NCBI GenBank assembly: GCA_947488085.1
Contig: CANKYI010000001.1
Location: forward strand, 2,179,928-2,243,927
From: an uncultured Erythrobacter sp.
Lineage (GTDB): Bacteria; Pseudomonadota; Alphaproteobacteria; Sphingomonadales; Sphingomonadaceae
DNA: 64,000 nt
Direction of reading: 5' to 3'
Position numbers and translations under genes: made by a program. This document shows, piece after piece, positions 18,641 to 27,654 of this stretch. Each line of letters begins with the position of its first letter. Within the stretch, counting starts at the first letter, position 1. A model generated the notes under the pieces. It saw nothing but the letters and a program-made list of their open reading frames with translations, did not search any database and was not told where the DNA came from.

Positions 18641-19000
18641 TCAACCCCCCATCCGCATGATTTCTTGGTAAGCCGACAGCAATTTGTTGCGCACTTGCAA
18701 TGTGGCCTCAAACGCAACGCCTGCTTCCTGACGGGCCAGCATCACCTGAGCAATGTCAGTCACTTCGCCGCGTTCATAACCCGCTTGCATATCGCCCGAG
18801 CGTTTTTGCACGCCGCTCACTTTATGCAGCGCTTGATTAAGCGTGTCGGCAAATCCGCCGATCTGGTCTGACCCGCCAGTGCGCATCGGACCATCATCGC
18901 TGGCCGCCCGCACATCCCGCAACGCCTGGCTGCGCGACAGCACCTCTGCGCGCAAAGCCATCACTTGTTGAACGCCGCCAATTGATCCAGCGCCGTTCAT
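18641..19000 (-). CDS. fliE: Flagellar MS-ring/rod adaptor FliE
   Basis: Small protein connecting the MS ring to the proximal rod; exported by the flagellar system. It is 119 aa and ends with the family pattern DIAQVMLARQEAGVAFEATLQVRNKLLSAYQEIM spread over the last 45 residues. It overlaps the upstream activator gene by four bases, so the regulator is the first gene of the fli train. Confidence 0.93.
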   Translation of the reverse strand: MNGAGSIGGVQQVMALRAEVLSRSQALRDVRAASDDGPMRTGGSDQIGGFADTLNQALHKVSGVQKRSGDMQAGYERGEVTDIAQVMLARQEAGVAFEATLQVRNKLLSAYQEIMRMGG

Positions 19001-20340
19001 GCCTCATCTCCTGAACTGATCAGTCCGCTTTCGCGCATGGAGGCCAGGCGATAGCGCAAAGTGCGCTCCGATATGCCGAGACTGCGCGCGGTTTTGCCTC
19101 TGTGCCAGCCGTGGCGGCCAAGCGTTTGCAGGATAGCTTGTGCCTCGGACTGAAACGCAACGTCAGAAAGCGAACCGCCCGAATGCGCCGAGTGAGCCGC
19201 CGGCTCTGATGGCGCGGGAGCCGCAGCCAGCGAACCTTCAACCGACCTTGCAGGTTGATCAAAGATGATATGTTCGGACAGAATCCGCGGCGCATTGCCT
19301 GCGAGCAAAATCGCGCGGCGGATCACATTTTCAAGCTCACGGACATTACCGGGCCAGCTATGCGTTTCCAACAGAGCCAGCGCCTGACCCGAGATCCAGC
19401 ACGGGCTTCCCAGACGCGCCGCATGACGCAGCAGCATACCAAAAGCGAGCGGCGCAATATCCCCACGGCGATTGCGCAAAGCGGCCAATGACAGCGGGAA
19501 CACGTTCAAGCGATAGAGCAAATCTTCACGGAATCGGCCAGCCTCAACCTCGGCGGAAAGCGTCCGATTGGTCGCGGCAACAATGCGAATATCAATCGGC
19601 ACAGGCTTGGTCGCACCCAATGGGAGCACTTCGCCTTCTTGCAGAGTTCGCAGCAATTTCGCTTGCAGCGCCAGCGGCAATTCACCGATCTCATCAAGCA
19701 GCAATGTCCCGCCGTCTGCGGCGCGGAACAATCCCTCGCGCGTTTCGCTTGCACCTGTAAACGCGCCCTTTCGATGGCCGAACAGCATCCCTTCGAGCAT
19801 CGCCTCTGGCATGGCCGCACAATTCACCGCGATGAAAGGGCCAGAACTGCGAGGGCTCAAGCGATGCACGAACTGAGCGATTACCTCTTTACCAGTACCG
19901 GTTGGCCCTTCGAGCAGGACAGGAATTTCGCTCGCGGCGATCCTTTCAGCAAGAGTGAGCAGAGCAAGGCTTTCATTGTCTGCTGCGATCGGCCAGCCGC
20001 CATGAGCAGCACAAGCAATCAGTGCAGATTGAGCAGAGGTCAGGCCGCGTGGCTCATAAGCAAGCCGGATCGGCAGTCCGTCCATTTGTGTGAGAGATGG
20101 CGTATCCGATTGCACCAGATCAATCGTGACGGCATCGGCGCGCCGACGACCAACCTGCGGCGCAAACTTGCCGGACGCACCCAAAACAATCCGTTCTTGC
20201 TGCCAGCTTTGCGCCAGCAATGGGACCGTTGGGTCGATCAAAGCGGCATGAGAACCGCATCTAGGAAAAAGCGCTTCTGGAACCGTTTGGCCCACTTCGT
20301 TCGACAAATCGCCGGGTATTTCTTTGGGAAGGGCCCGCAT
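18997..20340 (-). CDS. Sigma-54-dependent flagellar activator (FlbD/FleQ-like, no receiver domain)
   Basis: Bacterial enhancer-binding protein expected to open sigma-54 promoters of the flagellar genes. The AAA+ domain has Walker A GPTGTGKE at 145-152, the sigma-54 contact loop GAFTGA at 192-197 and Walker B GGTLLLDEIGE at 210-220. The C-terminal 45 residues form a Fis-type helix-turn-helix (GRHGWHRGKTARSLGISERTLRYRL). The first 110 residues do not contain a receiver with a phospho-acceptor Asp; the function of this region is unknown. AGGTGGA stands close before the ATG. It heads the fli train, and four sigma-54-like promoters in this window are its likely targets. Confidence 0.93.
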   Translation of the reverse strand: MRALPKEIPGDLSNEVGQTVPEALFPRCGSHAALIDPTVPLLAQSWQQERIVLGASGKFAPQVGRRRADAVTIDLVQSDTPSLTQMDGLPIRLAYEPRGLTSAQSALIACAAHGGWPIAADNESLALLTLAERIAASEIPVLLEGPTGTGKEVIAQFVHRLSPRSSGPFIAVNCAAMPEAMLEGMLFGHRKGAFTGASETREGLFRAADGGTLLLDEIGELPLALQAKLLRTLQEGEVLPLGATKPVPIDIRIVAATNRTLSAEVEAGRFREDLLYRLNVFPLSLAALRNRRGDIAPLAFGMLLRHAARLGSPCWISGQALALLETHSWPGNVRELENVIRRAILLAGNAPRILSEHIIFDQPARSVEGSLAAAPAPSEPAAHSAHSGGSLSDVAFQSEAQAILQTLGRHGWHRGKTARSLGISERTLRYRLASMRESGLISSGDEA

Positions 20341-20599
20341 AATTCCACCTGTTGGTTACTGGTGGAAACGTTTTGCCGCCCTGCCGTCCAAGATAAGGCA
20401 AATTTAAGCACCCGTAGCACCCCTTAGTCAGACCACTTTCGCAGGCGGGCTCCTTATACGGGGGCGTTTTCGGCCTCTGCTCACCTATTTTGCAATGGGG
20501 CTTAAACATTGAACCCGATGGTCGCTCTTAGCTCCAACAGCTGCGGCTTAATCGCTCTGTTTCTATCACTTGCAGAAGACCACTTCGGGAGTTTTACTA
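20341..20599. promoter_or_regulatory. Divergent regulatory region between the activator gene and fliC
   Basis: This 259-bp gap must hold the promoters of both the fli train (minus strand) and flagellin (plus strand). I find no canonical sigma-54 or sigma-28 sequence. A GG-to-GC pair around 20364-20376 has spacing 9 and another on the minus strand has spacing 11, both off the required 10. A TTGCCGC heptamer at 20373-20379 matches half of the palindrome upstream of flgB. GGGAG at 20587-20591 is a good ribosome-binding site for fliC. Confidence 0.5.
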
Positions 20600-21418
20600 A
20601 TGTCCGTAATCAACACCAACACCTCAGCTCTGCGCGCTCAAAACGCGAGCATGAAAGCCAACGAAATGCTGGGCAGTGCGATGGAGCGTCTGTCCACCGG
20701 CAGCCGCATCAACAGCGCGGCTGACGATGCCGCTGGCCTTTCGATCGCAACCGGCTTCACCAGCGACATCCGTGCATTGAACCAAGGCATCCGCAACGCC
20801 AGCGACGGTATTGCCCTTGCCCAAACAGCCGAGGGCGCGCTCGACGAAGTGTCCAACATGCTGCAACGCGTCCGTGAACTGGCCGTTCAATCGCAAAACG
20901 GCACTTTGGATGACACGGATCGCGGTTTCCTCGATACAGAAGTTACTGAGCTGGCTTCGCAGATCGCTGATATTCTCGACAACACTGAATTCAACGGTGT
21001 CTCACTATTCAGCACAACCAGCGGCACGGACGTGAGCGTTTCGATCCAGATTGATGCCGGTCGCAGCATTGCCATCACCAGCACCGGGATCGACGATACA
21101 AACCTCGATGCCGCAGGCCTCGATGTCAGCTCAGCCACAAACGCAGCAACCGCAATCACCAATGTTGATGCAGGCCTTCAGGCGGTAAACACGGCGCGTT
21201 CATCGCTGGGTGCAGGACAGAACCGTCTGGAAAGCGCGATCAGCAACCTGACGACAACGTCGACCAATCTGGCTGATGCGCGATCACGGATCGAAGACAC
21301 TGATTACGCATCGGAAACCACTGCACTCGCCAAGGCACAGATCCTTGGTCAGGCATCGACCGCAATGCTCGCACAGGCCAACCAATCGCAGCAGAACGTC
21401 CTCTCACTGCTGCGGTAA
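20600..21418 (+). CDS. fliC: Flagellin
   Basis: Filament subunit, secreted through the flagellar export channel. The ATG at 20600 has GGGAG nine bases upstream and gives the standard start MSVINTNTSALRAQN; an in-frame TTG thirty bases earlier is ignored. The 272-aa protein consists of the conserved D0/D1 N-terminus (LSTGSRINSAADDAAGL, residues about 38-54) and C-terminus (ARSRIEDTDYASETTALAKAQIL and QQNVLSLLR) joined by a short middle region, with little room for outer D2/D3 domains. It is transcribed alone against its neighbours and is followed by a strong terminator. Confidence 0.97.
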   Translation: MSVINTNTSALRAQNASMKANEMLGSAMERLSTGSRINSAADDAAGLSIATGFTSDIRALNQGIRNASDGIALAQTAEGALDEVSNMLQRVRELAVQSQNGTLDDTDRGFLDTEVTELASQIADILDNTEFNGVSLFSTTSGTDVSVSIQIDAGRSIAITSTGIDDTNLDAAGLDVSSATNAATAITNVDAGLQAVNTARSSLGAGQNRLESAISNLTTTSTNLADARSRIEDTDYASETTALAKAQILGQASTAMLAQANQSQQNVLSLLR

Positions 21419-21455
21419 ATTGACCCGCGACCAGCAACCCGTAGGGGTGGCAAGG

Positions 21456-21489
21456 AAAGCCCGGGACCGATTGGTTCCGGGCTTTTTCT
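21456..21489 (+). terminator. Rho-independent terminator after fliC
   Basis: A 13-bp stem (AAAGCCCGGGACC with GGTTCCGGGCTTT, one G-U pair) closes a GATT loop and is followed by a T-rich run. It lies 38 bp after the fliC stop and suits a highly expressed single-gene unit. Confidence 0.9.
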
Positions 21490-21536
21490 TTGGCGTTCTG
21501 GAATAGTTGGGGGCGGTGGCCAGCCCAAGGCAGCAA

Positions 21537-22349
21537 TCAGACGCTACGATCCTGAAAATCGATCACTTCAAGCCAATTGCGCAGGCGATTTTCTTCCAGC
21601 CGCGCGATCAAGGGATTGGCGTGATAGGGCAGCAGGAATTCAGCCAAAGCAGCGGACCACGATGCATTGGCGTCAAAGATAATGCCAAGTCCCAGAACGG
21701 CCGGAACATGGACGTAAAACAGCGGGCGTTCTTCGGTGTCCGCTTCGCGCAAGAAATCCTCGACCGCGGTCAAAACACCATTGCGCGGCCCTCCGGAATC
21801 GAGCGCGACGGCAAACTGCCCCATCCCGCGAAGCCCACGCCCTTCGAACACGCGATCATCACCCAGTTTGACGCCATGATCGAAGCTGTGCGGATGACGC
21901 CAACCGGCTGGAACTCGCTCAGGTGAATAGTAAAAATCGCGCCGTGCACAGGGCCAAGAGACATCGTGCAAGAATGCAAACAATGGCTTGTCCGCCGCGC
22001 GCTGAACAGCGTCGATTGCGCACAATTCGTGGAACACGGTGTAGTAATTATGGTCGCCATCAACGAACCAAGCATCCACGGCTTGGCTGGTTTTCAACGC
22101 TTCAAGGCTGGGCTGGCTCACATGGTGCACATGCGAATGCTCGGCGGCCCATCCGGCAAAGCCATCGGCGGGTTCGGGATCAATGCAAGTCAATGACCCG
22201 CCATGCGATCCCGCATGTTCGGCGAGCAATTTTGACATGCCGCCAAACTCGCTGCCGATCTCCGCGATATTGCTGACTTTCGCCTCTTCAAGGCAGGGCA
22301 GGATCAAGCTGGAAAACTCGGCCATGGAATGGATTAAAAGGTCGCTCAT
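21537..22349 (-). CDS. Class I SAM-methyltransferase-like protein, probable flagellin modification
   Basis: The 270-aa protein has a methyltransferase-24-like nucleotide fold: IAEIGSEFGGMSKLLAEHA (residues 29-47) resembles motif I, LTCIDPEP the acidic second strand, and AWFVDGDHNYYTVFHEL the VDGDH pattern typical of this family. No signal peptide. It overlaps the stop of the HAD gene by four bases and ends 118 bp from the fliC stop. A role in methylating a flagellin sugar is inferred from its place; substrate is unknown. It could also serve surface-polysaccharide modification. Confidence 0.7.
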   Translation of the reverse strand: MSDLLIHSMAEFSSLILPCLEEAKVSNIAEIGSEFGGMSKLLAEHAGSHGGSLTCIDPEPADGFAGWAAEHSHVHHVSQPSLEALKTSQAVDAWFVDGDHNYYTVFHELCAIDAVQRAADKPLFAFLHDVSWPCARRDFYYSPERVPAGWRHPHSFDHGVKLGDDRVFEGRGLRGMGQFAVALDSGGPRNGVLTAVEDFLREADTEERPLFYVHVPAVLGLGIIFDANASWSAALAEFLLPYHANPLIARLEENRLRNWLEVIDFQDRSV

Positions 22350-24787
22350 GCAGCGGCATCCTTTAACTGCGCAGGGAGGGAGGAAACGGTGGCGGCTTGC
22401 GTGGCACGGTTGCGAATAGGGCGCAGCGTGATTTCAATCATTTGCGGCTCTTGATCATCATCCTCAGCCGGCGGATTGACCAGCACAAATGCCGCCGGAT
22501 CGGTGCATTCGAGCAGTCCGACCGCGTGAGTGGTCAAACCATCAAAGCGCGTGGAAACCTCTCGCGGGGCATGATCATTGACCACCCCGCCTTTCAGCGC
22601 GCTGATCGGTACCGCGGTGATCCCGGCCAACTCAAACCATTCAAACACCGCCCCCACTTGCAGCGCGATCCCGCTCACATCTTTGGCCACTGGCAGGCGC
22701 ACGGTGTAGTATCCGTCATGGGTAGGAACCGCATTCACAGTAGTGCGCGCGCTGTCCGCTTTGCTCATATAGATCGCCGGCATTGCGATCACCCGTGCGG
22801 AATTGTCCGAATAGGATAGGCCAATGGCAAATCGCTTTTGCACGAGCAGAGAGAGGCGCGTGTTCATATCCTCATGCGCCAGCTCCGCAGGTAAGAACAT
22901 GCGCGCCGATCCCTTCATGTAGAACAATCCGCGCCGCAGCATCCCCTCGCGCGCGTGATCCTCATCAAACAGCGGGACCATGCGTTCACTGCCCAGATTG
23001 ACGTCGTGCTCAAAGCTCTTGAGCACTGCGAGTTCATGCGGTTGCGGTAAAAACATGAACCGTGTCAGCGTGCCCAAAGCCGCCTCTCGCCAGCCGCGTT
23101 GATGGTGAATATCGGCGCGGCGAATGATCGGCATGTTGGACGCAGCATTCGCGAAACGAACAACGCCCGCCTGTACACGGTCTCGGACATCACTCTGTGC
23201 GCCTTTGACCGCGCTTTCCTTGCGCATAGGCTCGCCCGTATCAGTGTAGTCTGTGACCGACCCCAGCTCACAAGTTGCAAGCTGCTCAATCACCGCCACA
23301 TTGCTACACAATGCCTCCAACAACTCGGCGTCAAAATGGCGCGTATCAATCAAACCCTTTTTGTCGAGACCCATCGCAGCCGTCTCGCGCATCAACAGAT
23401 ACCGGCCCGAAACATGCACATCGAATGCCTCGCTTAGCAATGTGTCGACGCGGTCTTGGGCCGAGCCGTTATATCCCAAATCGACCAGCATCAGAGTATC
23501 GCCGGGCTTTGGATCGACCGCGACACGGACATGAGCAACCAATCGTTCTGCCCGCGCACGTGCTCGCCTGCGCGTCAGCTTTTCGCGCTGCCCCTTGCGC
23601 AACTCGGTGCGTAGCCGCTCGCTAGCCTCGACCATTTCAGCGTCGCTGGTCGCCTCTCCCACAATGCGCGCAATCTCTTGCTCATCAAACAGCATTTGCC
23701 GCGCCAGCGTGCTGGGATTCAGGCCAAATTCCAGCGCATATTGCGACTGATACGCCTCGCGCGTGGTCAGCGATGCGGCAATGGCGGTAAAGCGACTGAT
23801 CTCAACCCGCGCAGTGCTCTCCGCCTCGCGACCACCTTCCCTGGCAGCCTGGTGAACGATATGCGGCAAATGCCCATCGCGCAGCATAAACAGCCAGTGA
23901 ACCGTGCCCCCATTCGCCTTTGCCAGCGCGTCGGCTTCATCCCGCAACCATTGGTCATAGGCATGGAAGACCGGGCCCAGCACCGTATGACCTAAGGCCT
24001 CAGCAGCGTCCGTCGTTTGCGGCTCATCGCGGGCGAGCAGAGCGCGATGCGGCATCAGGCCGCGCACACCATCCTCGCTATCGCCGACTAGCTGCTGGCA
24101 AACTCTCTCAAATTGCAGACGCTGGCGGGCCTGCTCACCAAATTGCGCCAGATGCAGCGCCGGAATACCCAGCGCCCGCGCGCCGTCAAAGTCGGCCTTG
24201 CGATTATCGCCAATATGCAGGATCTCGCGCGGCTCGCACTTCATCACCTTGAGCACTTTGGCGAGCAGACCTTGCGACTTGGAATATCCCTCTTGTGAGG
24301 AGGCAAAGACACGGTCGATCAGCCCGGCAACCTCTTCACCGGCGGCCTGAGCAATCAATTGCTTCAATTGCTGCGCGTTGAGATAGGTGTCGGAAACGAT
24401 GATGATCTGATTACCGCGTGCTTTGGCCGCGCGCATCAATTCAACCGTTGGCTCGAACGCGAAACAGGCCTGCGCTTCTGCCGAAAGCTCAGCCTCAATC
24501 GCGGACTGCGTTTCATCTTTTGATCCGTTGGGCATGGCCTGCGCGTAGATCGCTTCCAGTCCCACTTCATTGCGCAAATGCAATGTCGTCTCAGCCTTGC
24601 GCGCGCGCGTTTCTGCGACGATGCGTTGGCCTGTGGTCAGGCCAGGCAGTGCCGCAAATACATCCGTCGGCGAATGGCAATCGCGCCATAGCAGCGTATC
24701 GAAACAATCGAGCGAGAGCACCCGCATCCCTTTTGGCGCATGGTTCAACGCCTCTGGCATTTGGTGCGGCAATAGGCTCTCAGTCAT
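22346..24787 (-). CDS. Large HAD-superfamily protein (COG5610-like), probable surface or flagellin glycan modification
   Basis: An 813-aa cytoplasmic protein. The N-terminal third is a HAD hydrolase: LSLDCFDTLLWR (Asp27, Asp30), QIIIVSDTYLN (second motif) and ILHIGDNRKADFDGARALG (acidic third/fourth motifs). The remaining 550 residues contain no domain that I recognise, though one stretch (TLMLVDLGYNGSAQDRVDTLL) looks like a Rossmann or phosphosugar fold. Such long COG5610 proteins are often found with glycosyltransferases. Here it lies between motB and a methyltransferase-like gene, so flagellin glycosylation is a fair guess but not shown. Confidence 0.7.
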   Translation of the reverse strand: MTESLLPHQMPEALNHAPKGMRVLSLDCFDTLLWRDCHSPTDVFAALPGLTTGQRIVAETRARKAETTLHLRNEVGLEAIYAQAMPNGSKDETQSAIEAELSAEAQACFAFEPTVELMRAAKARGNQIIIVSDTYLNAQQLKQLIAQAAGEEVAGLIDRVFASSQEGYSKSQGLLAKVLKVMKCEPREILHIGDNRKADFDGARALGIPALHLAQFGEQARQRLQFERVCQQLVGDSEDGVRGLMPHRALLARDEPQTTDAAEALGHTVLGPVFHAYDQWLRDEADALAKANGGTVHWLFMLRDGHLPHIVHQAAREGGREAESTARVEISRFTAIAASLTTREAYQSQYALEFGLNPSTLARQMLFDEQEIARIVGEATSDAEMVEASERLRTELRKGQREKLTRRRARARAERLVAHVRVAVDPKPGDTLMLVDLGYNGSAQDRVDTLLSEAFDVHVSGRYLLMRETAAMGLDKKGLIDTRHFDAELLEALCSNVAVIEQLATCELGSVTDYTDTGEPMRKESAVKGAQSDVRDRVQAGVVRFANAASNMPIIRRADIHHQRGWREAALGTLTRFMFLPQPHELAVLKSFEHDVNLGSERMVPLFDEDHAREGMLRRGLFYMKGSARMFLPAELAHEDMNTRLSLLVQKRFAIGLSYSDNSARVIAMPAIYMSKADSARTTVNAVPTHDGYYTVRLPVAKDVSGIALQVGAVFEWFELAGITAVPISALKGGVVNDHAPREVSTRFDGLTTHAVGLLECTDPAAFVLVNPPAEDDDQEPQMIEITLRPIRNRATQAATVSSLPAQLKDAAA

Positions 24788-24837
24788 CGCATGTGTCCCT
24801 GTTGTGGTGGCAGGGACCAGCGCTAAACCGACATGGT

Positions 24838-25824
24838 TTACGGGGTCGAAGCGGGTGCCTCCGCGCTACCACTTACGGGGTTTTCGTCCCTTAAAGCGGT
24901 TTGCGTGGGTTGCTCGGTTGCATCCTCGCGGCGTTGCGGTGCGCGGCGACGGCGCTCTGGACGGCCCCCGCGCGGCGTTTCCAGCAGCAGCAGCGAAATC
25001 CGGCGATTGCGCGGATCGGCGGGATTGTCGCCAATCAGCGGCTCCGTGTCGGCGACCCCTTCGATCCTGGCAAACCGCTCTGGAGCCAATCCAGTTCGGA
25101 TCAATTGCTGACGCGTAGCCTCCGCCCGGCCAGCCGACAGCGACCAATTGTTCGCCGTGATCCCTGACCGCCATGGCAAGCTGTCCGTGTGCCCACGCAG
25201 GATCAACGGGTTGTTCTCCTCCTCAAGCGTCTCGCGGATCACATCAAGCAATCCGCGCGCGTCAGGGGTCAAAACGGTCGTGCCTAAAGAGAACATTGAG
25301 AAGTCCGCATCATCGACAAGGTCGATACGAATACCCTCCGGCGCACGCATCACACGCACTTGCCGGGCAAGGCGCGCCAGCTTTCTGTTCGCAGCGAGTT
25401 TCTCATCAATGGACTCGCGCAGTTTGCGCATTCTGTCTTCGGTCGATTCCTCGGGCTCTCCACCTTCAACAGGGCCACCTTCCGCATCGCGTGGGATCGT
25501 AATCGCGAGTGTTCCCGTTTGTCCGCCAGCATTGGGATAATTGTCGACATCGGTTAGCGAGCTTCCGCCCAGCATCCCGTCCGAACCCGCGCTTTGCTGG
25601 CGTGTTTTGACCAATGTCGGTGTGAAATAGTCGGCGATGCCTTTGCGCTGATTTTCCTCAGTCGCACCGAGCAACCACAGCAGCAGAAAGAACGCCATCA
25701 TCGCCGTCACAAAGTCAGCATAAGCAACCTTCCACGCGCCGCCATGATGGCCATCGCCGCCTGCGACGACCACCTTTTTGACGATAATCGGTTCTGGAAT
25801 GGCCGCTGCGTCGCCCTCAGCCAT
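24838..25824 (-). CDS. motB: Flagellar stator protein MotB
   Basis: Stator subunit that anchors the MotA/MotB channel to peptidoglycan. One membrane helix contains the proton-binding Asp37 in YADFVTAMMAFFLLLWLL, the proton-type rather than sodium-type pattern. The plug and linker follow, then an OmpA-like domain (LRGHTDSLPWR, NNWSLSAGRAEATRQQL, NRRISLLLL, about residues 195-290) and a charged tail. The gene starts one base after the motA stop. Confidence 0.96.
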   Translation of the reverse strand: MAEGDAAAIPEPIIVKKVVVAGGDGHHGGAWKVAYADFVTAMMAFFLLLWLLGATEENQRKGIADYFTPTLVKTRQQSAGSDGMLGGSSLTDVDNYPNAGGQTGTLAITIPRDAEGGPVEGGEPEESTEDRMRKLRESIDEKLAANRKLARLARQVRVMRAPEGIRIDLVDDADFSMFSLGTTVLTPDARGLLDVIRETLEEENNPLILRGHTDSLPWRSGITANNWSLSAGRAEATRQQLIRTGLAPERFARIEGVADTEPLIGDNPADPRNRRISLLLLETPRGGRPERRRRAPQRREDATEQPTQTALRDENPVSGSAEAPASTP

Positions 25825-25825
25825 C

Positions 25826-26689
25826 TTACTTGCCCCGCATCATATCGAGCAAATCGGTCAACTTGGGCCGGTGGGTCGGCGGCAGGCCAGAGCGCGCAGC
25901 CTCGAGCACAAGCGGCTGCGGATGACCGTGCAGGCTGGCGACGATCACTTGTTTAATCGAATGATAGATCTGTTGGTCATGCGCGTTGACCTGTTTCAAC
26001 CGGCTCGCCATCGGTCCGGCAAATCCATAGGCGAGCAAAACGCCCAGGAATGTCCCGACCAATGCGCCGCCGATCATTTTACCCAGAATAGCCGGAGGTT
26101 GATCAATCGCGCCCATCGTTTTGATAATACCCAACACCGCAGCGACAATGCCCAACGCCGGAAACGCATCGGCCAGCGATTGTATCGCATGCTCAGGTTC
26201 CTGCATTTCGTGCAGCTGCGTCTTGATCGCATTGTCGATCACATCCTCAACCGCATGGGTATCGAGGGTGCCTGACGACACCACCATCAGGGTCAAGGGG
26301 TCGCAGATCATATCAACGATCACCTGATCTTTTTGCAGGCGCGGATATTCGCTGAAAATGGCGGATGTTTCGGGTTCGGTGACATGGCTTTCCAAGGCTA
26401 CCGCCCCTTCTGAACGCAGCACTTTCATCAATTTGCTGGTCAGCGCGATGACATCCAAATGATCTTCATCGGTGTATTTCTGCCCTTTGAAGACCTTGCC
26501 AAGCCCGCCGCCCAGCAGCTTCAGCTCATGCATCGAATTGCCGATAATGGTCGCACCGATTGCCGCGCCCATGATCATCATCATCTCAAGCGGGAGCGCC
26601 GCAAGGATCGGTCCCATGGCGCCGCCTGCAAGCGTATAGCCGCCAAAAACCATGACGAGCAGAACAACGATACCAATACCGGCGTACAC
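25826..26689 (-). CDS. motA: Flagellar stator protein MotA
   Basis: Proton-channel subunit of the stator. The 287-aa protein has four membrane helices (around 3-22, 30-50, 168-190, 202-222) and the MotA hallmark DAFPALGIVAAVLGIIKTMG plus GGALVGTFLGVLLAYGFAGPMA. The start is GTG. It follows flgL by 30 bp and is probably in the flgB operon. Confidence 0.97.
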   Translation of the reverse strand: MYAGIGIVVLLVMVFGGYTLAGGAMGPILAALPLEMMMIMGAAIGATIIGNSMHELKLLGGGLGKVFKGQKYTDEDHLDVIALTSKLMKVLRSEGAVALESHVTEPETSAIFSEYPRLQKDQVIVDMICDPLTLMVVSSGTLDTHAVEDVIDNAIKTQLHEMQEPEHAIQSLADAFPALGIVAAVLGIIKTMGAIDQPPAILGKMIGGALVGTFLGVLLAYGFAGPMASRLKQVNAHDQQIYHSIKQVIVASLHGHPQPLVLEAARSGLPPTHRPKLTDLLDMMRGK

Positions 26690-26719
26690 AGGGTCAGATC
26701 CTTAAATGATCGCGGGGGA

Positions 26720-27637
26720 TCAAAGTGCGTTGAACAGGTTGAGTGAGCTGACCCGAGTGAAACTCGTCTGGCTCGCTTCAAGCGCGGTTAGTGTCTGTTG
26801 CAGGCGCACGATCGTATCGGCGATGTCAGTGTCGGCAATGTCAGAGCGTTTTTCCGCCACATCAACCGCACGGCTATTCTGGTCTTGCTGGATCGATTCA
26901 ACCCAAGCGAGCCGCGTGCCGATGACGGTCTGGCTGCGATTGGCATTGTCGATAGAGGCATCAATCCCGGCCAGCGCATCTTGAGCTGCAATCGCCGGGT
27001 CAGCGGCACCGCCACGCAAGGCGGCGGTGAGGGCGGAGAGCACGGCAAAGGCGCTGTTCGGGGTGCCATTATCGTCGAATTCAAACAATTGCTGTCCCGT
27101 GACACTGCGTTCAATCTCTGTGCCCGGTGCGACTGGAACCGCGCCGTTCTCGCTATTGCCATTATAGGTCACCACACCGTTTGCATCGCGCACAAAGGCG
27201 GGTTCTCCGGCGGTCCCTGCAAAAAGCGGTGCGCCTGTGATTGAGCTGGCATTGGAGCGCGCGAACAATTCCTCGCCCAATTGTTCCAGTTCATCAGCAA
27301 TGGCTGCGCGACCATTTTCGCCAACGGGGTCATTGGCTGCGGCAATGGACAATTCGCGGGCGCGTTGAAGGATGGAAACCACGCCGTCGATCTGATTGGA
27401 AGTCTCGGACAAGTCCTGTTCCAATCTGGCGGCGTTTTCACCTTCAGTAGCACCACGCACTTCGAGCCGAGTGACCGCACGCAAACGGGCCGCACCAATT
27501 GGATCGTCCGATCCGCGCTGAATGCGCTCTCCGGTTGCTATCTCAGTTTGCAAACGTTCGACGGTTTTGCGCAGGTCGGCCATCTGACCAATCGAGCGTT
27601 CAAAGAATGCTCCGGTGGAATTGCTGACGAAACTCAT
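26720..27637 (-). CDS. flgL: Flagellar hook-filament junction protein FlgL (HAP3)
   Basis: Junction protein between hook and filament. The 305-aa sequence has a flagellin-like N-terminal helix (QMADLRKTVERLQTEIATGERI, residues 18-39) and C-terminal helix (AVDVAEKRSDIADTDIADTIVRLQQ). The middle part is short. It lies 17 bp after flgK as usual. Confidence 0.93.
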   Translation of the reverse strand: MSFVSNSTGAFFERSIGQMADLRKTVERLQTEIATGERIQRGSDDPIGAARLRAVTRLEVRGATEGENAARLEQDLSETSNQIDGVVSILQRARELSIAAANDPVGENGRAAIADELEQLGEELFARSNASSITGAPLFAGTAGEPAFVRDANGVVTYNGNSENGAVPVAPGTEIERSVTGQQLFEFDDNGTPNSAFAVLSALTAALRGGAADPAIAAQDALAGIDASIDNANRSQTVIGTRLAWVESIQQDQNSRAVDVAEKRSDIADTDIADTIVRLQQTLTALEASQTSFTRVSSLNLFNAL

Positions 27638-27654
27638 GGGTCTGTCTCCTGTTC

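Noticed and set aside
20501..20520. Possible sigma-28 promoter for fliC around TTAAACATT
   Set aside because: No GCCGATAA-like -10 at the required spacing; a following CCCGATGG is only 7 bases away.
22391..22410. TGGCACG within the HAD gene region
   Set aside because: The TTGC that follows is too close, so the GG-to-GC spacing is wrong.
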